Assembly (NCBI RefSeq): GCF_003584165.1
Contig: NZ_QXFJ01000031.1
Span: 272,726-336,725 of the forward strand
Reading direction: 5' to 3'
Origin: Flagellimonas aequoris
Lineage (GTDB): Bacteria; Bacteroidota; Bacteroidia; Flavobacteriales; Flavobacteriaceae
Length of the DNA stretch: 64,000 nt
The position numbers and the translations under genes were made by a program. The notes under the pieces are model-generated. The model saw nothing but the letters and a program-made list of their open reading frames with translations, had not been told where the DNA came from and ran no database searches. Positions 27,899 through 34,909 of this stretch are shown here, in pieces. Each line of letters opens with the position of its first letter. Position 1 is the stretch's first letter.

Positions 27899-28062
27899 GT
27901 GACCTGTCCGGGTAGTGTAAAACCAATCCGTATATTGCTTGATTAGCTCTGGGGCCATTTTTTTTGAGAGCCTCGTCCGTATTTTCCAGCACAGAGGCCG
28001 TGACTGTGTTCACGGCTTACGCCCTGAAATGACTTGTTTCTTTTGATAGGAGTATGTGACAT
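27887..28062 (-). pseudogene. Truncated, frameshifted hemerythrin-domain protein
   Basis: It starts at ATG 28062, 7 nt after the ric stop. The first frame reads MSHTPIKRNKSFQGVSREHSHGL, typical of small Bacteroidota hemerythrin-domain proteins. The match then continues in another frame (CWKIRTRLSKKMAPELIKQY, then TDWFY) to a stop at 27887. Two conserved residues before CWKIR are missing, which implies a small deletion, and everything after DWFY, including most iron ligands, is gone. It would have been the second gene of a ric operon. The break coincides with the tRNA-like sequence at 27899. Confidence 0.75.
27899..27912 (+). other. Near-copy of the tRNA-Lys 3' end (candidate attachment-site half)
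   Basis: GTGACCTGTCCGGG matches GTGACCTGGCCGGG at 45528-45541 (end of tRNA-Lys) at 13 of 14 positions, same orientation. It lies next to a similar hairpin and exactly where the hemerythrin reading frame loses homology. Confidence 0.5.
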
Positions 28063-28069
28063 GGCGCTT

Positions 28070-28798
28070 TTAATTGCCGAACAATTTTTTTTCCAGGATC
28101 TCAGCCTTTGGGAATAGGATATTGTTCTCCAAATGGATATGACGGTGGAGGTCCTCCTCAAATTCCCGAAGTAGGGAGTAGGTGACCCTGTAGGTATTAC
28201 AGGCATCGGCAGGAGGGGTATAGTCGCTGCTCAAGGTGGCAATCTTTCGAAACCGTTCCCCTTCGTTGTCATGTTCCTCCATCATCATTTGGATGGGATT
28301 CCTGACCGTTCCGAAATGGGGTGGGTCCGAAATGGTACCATCCGGGGCTGCATGGACCATTTTACGGATACAGGGGAAGAGCACCAGTTCCTCCTTTTTC
28401 ATATGCATGGTCAGTTCTCCTGCGGAAGCACTGAAATGTTTAAAAATCCCGAACAGCTCCGGATGCCGGTTACCGTGCACTTGGCATAGTTTATTGAGGT
28501 ATTGTTTCAGGATAGGGATGTGCTGTTCGACATAGTGATGGTGCTTTTTTTCGATATAGTCGATCAAAAGGTCCAAGGGCCATGTATTGAAATCGGGGGA
28601 ATCCCCTTGATCTCGGTCTTGGACATCACCCAGTTCCTTGAGAAGGGTTTCCGTGTCCAGACCTTTTTTTTCCGCAACTTCCTGTAGGGTCCGGTTGCCT
28701 TTGCAACAGAAGTCGATCTTGTGGTTTTTAAATATTTGGGCCGTGCGATAATCCTCCGCCACCATTTGGCCGACTGTTTTTTCCAAGGTAAGGTTCAT
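28070..28798 (-). CDS. ric: Iron-sulfur cluster repair di-iron protein (RIC/ScdA/YtfE)
   Basis: This 242-residue protein has the N-terminal DUF542 domain (VGQMVAEDYRTAQIFKNHKIDFCCKGNRTL) and a hemerythrin-like four-helix domain. Likely di-iron ligands are in KKHHHYVEQH, HMKKEE, MMEEHDNEGERF and HRHIHLENNILFPKA. RIC proteins repair Fe-S clusters damaged by nitric oxide or peroxide in the cytoplasm. A candidate Rrf2 operator is just upstream (28819-28838) and an Rrf2 regulator follows at 28852. Its place beside the nos operon fits protection during nitrogen-oxide respiration. Confidence 0.95.
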   Translation of the reverse strand: MNLTLEKTVGQMVAEDYRTAQIFKNHKIDFCCKGNRTLQEVAEKKGLDTETLLKELGDVQDRDQGDSPDFNTWPLDLLIDYIEKKHHHYVEQHIPILKQYLNKLCQVHGNRHPELFGIFKHFSASAGELTMHMKKEELVLFPCIRKMVHAAPDGTISDPPHFGTVRNPIQMMMEEHDNEGERFRKIATLSSDYTPPADACNTYRVTYSLLREFEEDLHRHIHLENNILFPKAEILEKKLFGN

Positions 28799-28818
28799 GA
28801 TAATGTTATTTTTAATTC

Positions 28819-28838
28819 GGATAAAATTGTCCTTTATT
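28819..28838 (+). promoter_or_regulatory. Candidate Rrf2 operator, site A (ric)
   Basis: GGATAAAATTGTCCTTTATT lies 21-40 bp before the ric start codon. It differs from site B (29330-29349) at one base and resembles site C (38074-38093). The core is palindromic, CGGATA-N4-TGTCCT. Confidence 0.65.
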
Positions 28839-28851
28839 ATGTTAAATTTTT

Positions 28852-29289
28852 TTAGCGCCTTAGATAGGTCAAGCCCACTTCCAAACCTGTCGCCAGTTCG
28901 TAGAGACTGGTTTGCTCCAACATATTTTTCAGATTATTTCGGATGTCCACGAACTTATCATGCAAGGGGCAGGGTTTTTGGGCATTGCATTCCTTTAGTC
29001 CAAGACCGCAGCCTACAAAGATTTCGTCCCCATCGATGGCATGGACGATCTTGCTCAATTTCACGTGGTCCATATCGGTACGTTCGATTTCAAACCCTCC
29101 TGTTGGACCCTTTACGGAATGTATAACCTTGCTTTTTGAGAGCTGCTGCAGGATCTTAGCGGTAAAGGCCAAAGGGGAATCTATTTCCTCGGCAATCTCA
29201 TTAACGCTTACACGTCTTCCGTCCAAGGATTGCAGTGCTATATAGACGGCTGCCCGAATACCATACTCACAGGCCTTTGAAAACATCAA
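28852..29289 (-). CDS. Rrf2-family transcriptional regulator (NsrR/IscR-like), first copy
   Basis: This 145-residue protein has an Rrf2 winged helix (FSKACEYGIRAAVYIAL … LAFTAKILQQLSKSKVIHSVKGPTGGF). Three cysteines, CGLGLKECNAQKPC, have the C-x6-C-x5-C arrangement used to hold a [Fe-S] cluster in NsrR/IscR proteins. NO damage to such a cluster relieves repression in NsrR. It sits directly upstream of ric on the same strand. Its own promoter (TATCTTTG at 29314-29307) is overlapped by operator site B. NO or Fe-S status is the likely signal. Confidence 0.92.
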   Translation of the reverse strand: MMFSKACEYGIRAAVYIALQSLDGRRVSVNEIAEEIDSPLAFTAKILQQLSKSKVIHSVKGPTGGFEIERTDMDHVKLSKIVHAIDGDEIFVGCGLGLKECNAQKPCPLHDKFVDIRNNLKNMLEQTSLYELATGLEVGLTYLRR

Positions 29290-29306
29290 GATAACTTTAT
29301 TTGCAT

Positions 29307-29349
29307 CAAAGATACCATTTATTTTAATAGGATAAAAATGTCCTTTATT
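29307..29349 (-). promoter_or_regulatory. Rrf2 promoter with operator site B
   Basis: On the minus strand TATCTTTG (29314-29307) is a good -7 element. GGATAAAAATGTCCTTTATT (29330-29349, plus-strand reading) covers the -33 region. Core AGGATA-AAAA-TGTCCT is palindromic with one mismatch, which suggests autorepression. Confidence 0.65.
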
Positions 29350-29425
29350 GTTTTTTTCCGATTGCTTTTCTTTTTCCGTCCAATAGGTACTTCATGATCG
29401 GAGATGGGGCGATGGAGTAGAAACC

Positions 29426-30628
29426 CTAGGTCCGTTTATGGTTTTGCAAGAACATCCCGCATAGTCCAATGAGGATCAAGAGACTGGAAAGCGCCAAAAT
29501 TTCCATAAACCCTTTGGGCATGGTCCAATGCTGCCAAACCATAAAACCTCGATAGAAAATAAGGATCTCAGTCAATAGAAATCCCAAAAAATACCATCGA
29601 TAGGTGCTGCGGGATATCCTGAACAACCCAAAGTAGTCCACAAAAAAGAAGAGCCCGATACTGATGCCCCCCAAAAAGGTAAGATGTAAATAACCAATGG
29701 TAAGGTCCAGATAGGTGACCGCCATCCGGGCAAAATAAGGGAAGGTGGTCAACAATTGCAAGATCAGTTTAATGCAAAGCAGGACCATTGCCGTCTTGAG
29801 TAAACGGTCTTGCATTTTAGATAGGGGCAGAGCTAAGAAACCATTAGTGGTCATGAGCCATAACAGAACCATGGCGTACAACTGCGCCATGGCCCCGAGT
29901 CCCGCAGCGAGGTATATCCATGTTGATGGCTTTGTCCAAAGAGCGGAAAGGAAAAAACTGAGTACGATACCTATGTTCAGGGCCCAAAAAAATTGGATGA
30001 ACCTTTTTTTGGGGAACACAAAACCTCGTTGTTCCAAGGCAAACAGAAACAATCCTATCAAGGTCAGGACCATCCAGCCATTGTATTGGAAATGCAGGTA
30101 AAAATAAATGGCCAATCGGTACCAGATGGATTGAGCCCCCAAAGTGGTCATGATGACCCCTAGGGCCCAAGGCCCCAAACTTGAGATGACCATGTACCAG
30201 AGTGCGGCCTTCATGCAGACCAAGGCCTTACTATCCCTGAATTTGGGATGGATATGCTTTGAGAAATGATAAAAGAATACATAGGATACAATCAGGAACA
30301 AGGTGGAAAAGATGATCGAGAACAGGGCATATCCTTGGAACGGAAAGGTGAGCAACATCCCGATCAAAGTGACCTGTGTGGCCCCAAAGATCCGCCTATA
30401 TCTTTTCCCGGAAGTATCCTTTTCCACAAAGCAGTAATGTAGCAAGGTGGTCATTGCCACATATACCCAGCCCAATAAGGCTATGTGGGAATGGGCGTGT
30501 ACCATATACCTGTAATGGAAGCCAAAGAAGAAAATAGGATAGGAGCGGAGCAGGATACCCAATAGGGCGGCCATGATAAAATAGGCCATGGCCACCTGAA
30601 TGTGCCGTTGATATGATCGTTCCTTCAT
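29426..30628 (-). CDS. Heme-copper-oxidase subunit I-like membrane protein of the nos operon
   Basis: This 400-residue protein has about 11-12 hydrophobic helices. It has the MVHAHSHIALLGW motif (His44, 46, 48), seen in single-subunit relatives of cbb3-oxidase CcoN and in NnrS-like proteins. A second histidine region YLHFQYNGW is near residue 182. It lacks a full set of oxidase histidines that I can recognise, so it may bind heme or transport rather than reduce oxygen. It is the last gene of the nos operon (29 bp after nosY). Family assignment is tentative; linkage to nitrogen-oxide metabolism is clear from context. Confidence 0.65.
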   Translation of the reverse strand: MKERSYQRHIQVAMAYFIMAALLGILLRSYPIFFFGFHYRYMVHAHSHIALLGWVYVAMTTLLHYCFVEKDTSGKRYRRIFGATQVTLIGMLLTFPFQGYALFSIIFSTLFLIVSYVFFYHFSKHIHPKFRDSKALVCMKAALWYMVISSLGPWALGVIMTTLGAQSIWYRLAIYFYLHFQYNGWMVLTLIGLFLFALEQRGFVFPKKRFIQFFWALNIGIVLSFFLSALWTKPSTWIYLAAGLGAMAQLYAMVLLWLMTTNGFLALPLSKMQDRLLKTAMVLLCIKLILQLLTTFPYFARMAVTYLDLTIGYLHLTFLGGISIGLFFFVDYFGLFRISRSTYRWYFLGFLLTEILIFYRGFMVWQHWTMPKGFMEILALSSLLILIGLCGMFLQNHKRT

Positions 30629-30657
30629 ATTTTTCCGGATAAATTCCTTGGTGTTGT

Positions 30658-31440
30658 TTAGAAGTCCTTCTTTCTGGCTTTATACTCCAACCCCAGAATA
30701 GGCAAAACGGTCCATAGGAAGAGAATGGCCATGGAGACCAGAAAACCGAGGTCGGTACCAAAAAACTTTTTGAAAATGGCCCCTGTATATCCCAATAGAG
30801 CTGAAATGTCCAATTTAAGTAGGATCAGTATCCTTGAAAGATCGATGGGGTTGAGCATGGTCGCGACCAAGGAAAAAGTGTCCAAGGGGTATTCCTCGAA
30901 AACGATAAGCGACATCAGGAACAGCCCATCATAGACCACGGCCAGAAAGAGCCATAACAATACGGCGTATCCAAATCCCTTGATCCTATTTTCATTGGAT
31001 ATGGCAATGATAAAGGACAGCCCCACAAAAATAAAGGTCAAAAAGGACCCTGTGACCAACAATAGGGAGAAATCAAAGATGGCATTACTCTGCAACAGGC
31101 CATAGAGCACAAAGGGAATGCCCAGACCCAAAACAAGGCTGAGGGCCAATGAACCCGAGACCCCTAGATATTGGCCCATGAAAATGGAACTCCGTTTGAT
31201 GGGCTGTGCCAAGAGGAGTTCCGTGAACTCCCTCGAATTATAGTAGTACATGACCCCAAAAATGGTCCCGATCAATGGAATCAGGACAATGATCACGTTC
31301 ATCAGGGTGATGACGGCCTTGGAAACATCATTGTTCAGGAACAAGAGGACGAAACCCAGGATGAGGTAAAACAAAAAATATACGTAGCTCCAACGGCTGC
31401 GGATCAGGTCGTAAAAACTGTATTTAAGAATCTTCAGCAT
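30658..31440 (-). CDS. nosY: NosY-type ABC transporter permease
   Basis: This 260-residue protein has six hydrophobic segments of the ABC-2 permease type (LKYSFYDLIRSRWSYVYFLFY at the start; YYNSREFTELLLAQPIKRSSIFMGQYLGV in the coupling region). It pairs with NosF and NosD. The trio assembles the copper clusters of nitrous-oxide reductase, probably by moving a sulfur species or copper across the membrane. It overlaps nosF by 17 bp, which indicates translational coupling. Confidence 0.93.
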   Translation of the reverse strand: MLKILKYSFYDLIRSRWSYVYFLFYLILGFVLLFLNNDVSKAVITLMNVIIVLIPLIGTIFGVMYYYNSREFTELLLAQPIKRSSIFMGQYLGVSGSLALSLVLGLGIPFVLYGLLQSNAIFDFSLLLVTGSFLTFIFVGLSFIIAISNENRIKGFGYAVLLWLFLAVVYDGLFLMSLIVFEEYPLDTFSLVATMLNPIDLSRILILLKLDISALLGYTGAIFKKFFGTDLGFLVSMAILFLWTVLPILGLEYKARKKDF

Positions 31441-32146
31441 GGTTTTCAGTAATGGTTAGTGCCGCAACGGCATGTTCAAAATCAGGTGCCCCCGTTTGTT
31501 CCAAAAGTTCCACGATACTTCCTTGGAAATAGATTTCCCCCTCCAATAGATAAAGGATCTTATCGGCCATCTCTTCCACGAACTGCATGATGTGTGAGGT
31601 GATCAATATGGTCTTTCCTTGGGCTTTTTCCCTTAGGATCAATTGCTTTAAATGGATCAATGCCATGGGGTCCAGTCCCGTGGTCGGTTCGTCCAGGATA
31701 ATGAGGGGACTGTCGAACATAAAGGTCAGGACAATGTTTACTTTTTGTTTGGTTCCGCCGGATAGGGTGGACAGCTTTTTGCCCAAGAAGGGTCCAAGGC
31801 CAAAGAGCTGGATCAAATCTTCCTCGGCACTGGGACTGTTCCTGAGGTCCTTGATCATATGGATCAGCTCTTTTACCTTGATGTTGGGGGGAAAATTGGC
31901 AATCTGGGGCAGGTAATCTATTTTTTTCCGATACTTCCAATCTTTTTTTACGGGCCTTTCCAGTACGGTGATATGCCCCTTGTCCGGTATTACCATCCCC
32001 AAGATGCTCTTGATCAAGGTGGTCTTGCCCGAGCCATTGGGCCCCAAAATGGCATAAATACGACCTTCGCCGATGGAGAGATCGATCCCTTTTAGAACTT
32101 GGTTCTTACCGAATTGTTTGTAAAGATCTTTGATTTCTATGGTCAT
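31424..32146 (-). CDS. nosF: NosF-type ABC transporter ATPase
   Basis: This 240-residue protein has Walker A GPNGSGKTT (about 35-43), Q-loop LPQIANFPP, signature LSGGTKQK and Walker B LIILDEPTTGLD, followed by the switch histidine in TSHIM. It is the cytoplasmic ATPase for NosY in copper-site maturation of NosZ. It overlaps nosD by 4 bp upstream and nosY by 17 bp downstream. Confidence 0.95.
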   Translation of the reverse strand: MTIEIKDLYKQFGKNQVLKGIDLSIGEGRIYAILGPNGSGKTTLIKSILGMVIPDKGHITVLERPVKKDWKYRKKIDYLPQIANFPPNIKVKELIHMIKDLRNSPSAEEDLIQLFGLGPFLGKKLSTLSGGTKQKVNIVLTFMFDSPLIILDEPTTGLDPMALIHLKQLILREKAQGKTILITSHIMQFVEEMADKILYLLEGEIYFQGSIVELLEQTGAPDFEHAVAALTITENHAEDS

Positions 32147-33393
32147 GGTCGTATTTTCATTAAGGGTTGGGTATCCTTAAGGTTGTCCGGAGTGAATACA
32201 GGGGAGACCCTTTCGGAGAAATCGATGATATCCATGAACAGGCTCCGTAACAGTACAATGGTCTCCGGGGTCCGGTTCACCACATAGGAAAATAATTTGA
32301 CCGGACGATAGGGCACATCACCAATACCGTTCCTGTCCAGGTCATAGCCGGTATAACTGCTCCAAAAGTTACCTTCGAACACGTTGTCGTTCAACTTACT
32401 GTTATAAGAGATGTCAAAGGAGTTGTACAAAAAATTGTTGCCTTTGAAACTATTGGTGTAACAGGCCCCAATGACCCTAATGGCCCAGCCATTGCCAATA
32501 AAGTCGTTGTTGGTGTATTGGATTCGGTTGGACCCCTCTATGTTGATCCCAATGGTATTTTCCTCAAAGGTGTTGCCAACGATCTCGGCATCATTGATTT
32601 CCTTCAACAACATGCCATAGGCGGCGGTCCCCCAATTCTTATGGAAGGTATTGTCCTTCATGGTGATGAACTTGGAAAACATGACGGCAACCCCGGCCCC
32701 ATTGTTTTCAAAGGTATTCCGGGTGTAGACATCATGGTTCGAGAACATAAAATGGAGCCCATAGCGAAGGTTGTCCATGCTCACATTTTCCGTGATGGTG
32801 ATACGGTCGGAAAACTCCAGGTAGATGCCGTCTCGGGTACCTTGGACATGGTTCTTGCGTACCTCGATGTCTGTGGAATACCAGAGCTGGATACCGTTGC
32901 CCGAATTGTATTCGTCCACGGCCTCCCCAATGATCCTATTGTGGAACACCTTGCCATGGGAGGATTTTTCCAAATAGATACCGAAGAACAATTGCTCCAA
33001 CACCATGTTTTGGATAAGAAAATTTTTGCTGCGGACCACCCGGATAGCGGCGTTGTCCTTGGTATAACTTACACCGACATTGATGATGAACAGACCATCA
33101 AGGGTCACGTTGTCAGATTGTATCCTGAAGATCTCACCCTTTTTCCCTCCATCAATTATTGGGTAACCGATACCCTTGATCACCAACGGTTTGTCCACAA
33201 TGATCTCAAATTCCCTGTAGGTGCCCTTTTGGACCAATAGCGTATCATTTGCTTGGGCACGTGCAATGGTACCTTTTAGGGTACTATCCACACAACTTGG
33301 GCATATGGTCCATGTTTTGGCCCACATAGGGTGCCCCAAAAGGAGCATGAGCAGGCAAAGGAGATATCTATGATATGTATTGTGGAGTACCAT
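32143..33393 (-). CDS. nosD: NosD, periplasmic nitrous-oxide reductase maturation protein
   Basis: This 416-residue protein has a signal peptide (to MWAK) and a right-handed parallel beta-helix built of repeated …N-x-F/I-x-x-N… turns (CASH/NosD repeats, about 85-330). The C-terminal NosD region is FWSSYTGYDLDRNGIGDVPYRP. It works with NosFY to assemble the CuZ cluster of NosZ in the periplasm. It is placed between the cupin gene and nosF. Confidence 0.95.
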   Translation of the reverse strand: MVLHNTYHRYLLCLLMLLLGHPMWAKTWTICPSCVDSTLKGTIARAQANDTLLVQKGTYREFEIIVDKPLVIKGIGYPIIDGGKKGEIFRIQSDNVTLDGLFIINVGVSYTKDNAAIRVVRSKNFLIQNMVLEQLFFGIYLEKSSHGKVFHNRIIGEAVDEYNSGNGIQLWYSTDIEVRKNHVQGTRDGIYLEFSDRITITENVSMDNLRYGLHFMFSNHDVYTRNTFENNGAGVAVMFSKFITMKDNTFHKNWGTAAYGMLLKEINDAEIVGNTFEENTIGINIEGSNRIQYTNNDFIGNGWAIRVIGACYTNSFKGNNFLYNSFDISYNSKLNDNVFEGNFWSSYTGYDLDRNGIGDVPYRPVKLFSYVVNRTPETIVLLRSLFMDIIDFSERVSPVFTPDNLKDTQPLMKIRP

Positions 33394-33419
33394 GATGTTT
33401 CTTTTCGGGAAAGGGTCGA

Positions 33420-33719
33420 TTATCTGATGATGAGAAATTTGGAATCATCCAAGGCTTCCACCCAATGTTCCACTTCCTTGGAAAAACTAAAATGTTGTTG
33501 TGTTGTTAAATTAATGATTTGGTTCTCGATATAAAAATTAATGGAGCCTTCCAAGACGATCAAGTGGGCATCTTTTGGGGAGATGTGTTTTGGGAAGAGG
33601 GAATCCCTTGCCAAACTGATGCTCAAGATTTCCATTGTTGGGTTTTTGACCACTACTGCCACTTGAAGGTCATGGAACGGTTGTTGGGCAATGGAGTTAT
33701 CGATATCGATCTTATACAT
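33420..33719 (-). CDS. Small cupin-like protein in the nos operon
   Basis: This 99-residue protein has no signal peptide. The pattern FPKHISPKDAHLIVLEGSINFYIENQIINLTTQQHFSFSKEVEHWVEAL fits a single cupin barrel with possible metal ligands (His in FPKHISP and EHW). Such small cupins recur in Bacteroidota nitrogen-oxide gene clusters, but their role is not established. A metal-binding or sensing helper is possible. It lies 17 bp after nosL and 26 bp before nosD. Confidence 0.7.
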   Translation of the reverse strand: MYKIDIDNSIAQQPFHDLQVAVVVKNPTMEILSISLARDSLFPKHISPKDAHLIVLEGSINFYIENQIINLTTQQHFSFSKEVEHWVEALDDSKFLIIR

Positions 33720-33736
33720 GGGCCTTGGATGTTTTG

Positions 33737-34792
33737 CTATTGTTCGTATTGTTGTTTTAAATCGTTCCAGGATAAAAGGGTTCCATCGTTCATGGCCAAT
33801 ACCTGTTGGGCGGCCTGCTGTTCGGAAAAAGCACTGAGAAAGGCCCCCATGGGGCTGGGAATCTTCTCGCTGATCAGGTAGGTGGCCTTGGTGGCATCCA
33901 CCAATTCCCCGGGATGGTCAAAATCATTGACCAAAAAGAGGGAAATGTCCGAAACATTCCCACTTTTTAAAGAGTTCATCATACATTCCACTGCATCAAA
34001 ATTGAAGACCTTGCCCTTGGAAGTGACCAATTGCGCGGCATGTTGTTTGTCCACAATGGTCATGCTGCAGTAATGGCAACCCACATGGCCATAGTCAATG
34101 GGCTGGGGACTTACGGAGCATCCGAGGGCAAGGCCAAGGAAAACCAACAAGGGGATAATCTGTTTTTTCATGGGAGTCAAATTATTGTTCTTAGTGCTTT
34201 TCCACCCCAAAATGCCGGCCACCAGGGTGAGCATCATACCTACGAACATCAACCAGGCCCCGATGGCCGGTAAAGAGGTGACATCAAAATTGAGCATTTT
34301 AACATGGCCCAATAACGGGGGTTTATAGGTCATTGGACTTCCATCCGGATTGGTCAGTTTCATGATGGCATTGGGATCTAGATCGGTACCATAATCCACC
34401 AACCATGCATTGAAATCGTACATGCCCAATATACCCATAACGGACATGAGCAGGAACCACCCCAGAAACCATTTATAGCTTACCTTGTCCCAATAGCCCA
34501 AAACACCTATGACAACCCCTAGGGCGACCATGACGCCTATGACCATCGGAAATGTGCCAAATTCCCACATGTCCTCCACTTTGGGAAGGGTGTGCATGCC
34601 GATATAATGGTTGAGGCCATCAATGTTCTGGATATCAAATTCATTGACACCCTTTAGACCGCTGATGTGGATGTTCAATCCCAATGGGTCCGGGTATTGG
34701 GGAGCACCCAACATGATGTTCCAAAGCGGGAAGACGTAGAGTCCCAATAAGAAGAGTGGGCCAAGGATCATGAGTATACTAGCCTTTTTCAT
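33737..34792 (-). CDS. nosL: Membrane domain fused to NosL copper chaperone
   Basis: This 351-residue protein has two parts. Residues 1-207 hold about four membrane helices (1-30, 82-100, 107-125, 178-197) around a periplasmic loop. Residues 208-351 are a complete NosL, including what looks like its own lipoprotein signal (MKKQIIPLLVFLGLALGC, Cys225) and the copper motif GCHYCSM (Cys239, Cys242, Met244). NosL delivers Cu(I) for NosZ. No stop separates the parts, but ATG 34171 could start a separate NosL lipoprotein. Position between nosZ and nosD supports the role. Confidence 0.88.
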   Translation of the reverse strand: MKKASILMILGPLFLLGLYVFPLWNIMLGAPQYPDPLGLNIHISGLKGVNEFDIQNIDGLNHYIGMHTLPKVEDMWEFGTFPMVIGVMVALGVVIGVLGYWDKVSYKWFLGWFLLMSVMGILGMYDFNAWLVDYGTDLDPNAIMKLTNPDGSPMTYKPPLLGHVKMLNFDVTSLPAIGAWLMFVGMMLTLVAGILGWKSTKNNNLTPMKKQIIPLLVFLGLALGCSVSPQPIDYGHVGCHYCSMTIVDKQHAAQLVTSKGKVFNFDAVECMMNSLKSGNVSDISLFLVNDFDHPGELVDATKATYLISEKIPSPMGAFLSAFSEQQAAQQVLAMNDGTLLSWNDLKQQYEQ

Positions 34793-34909
34793 TTTTTTCG
34801 ATTTAGAGGTTACAAACTGGGAACGGTTTCTTGGTGGATTGCTTTTGATTCCATTTGTAAAAAAGCGGGCAGGTCATCGACACGGCCCGCTTTGTTTTAT
34901 GATGGTTTA

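Noticed and set aside
27997..28016. GCCGTGA/TCACGGC hairpin as a ric terminator
   Set aside because: No T-run follows on either strand, and the hairpin lies inside the hemerythrin pseudogene.
30635..30651. GGATAAATTCC upstream of the heme-copper-oxidase-like gene as a fourth Rrf2 operator
   Set aside because: The half-sites are closer together and flanking bases differ; it also lies in a 29-bp gap inside the operon.
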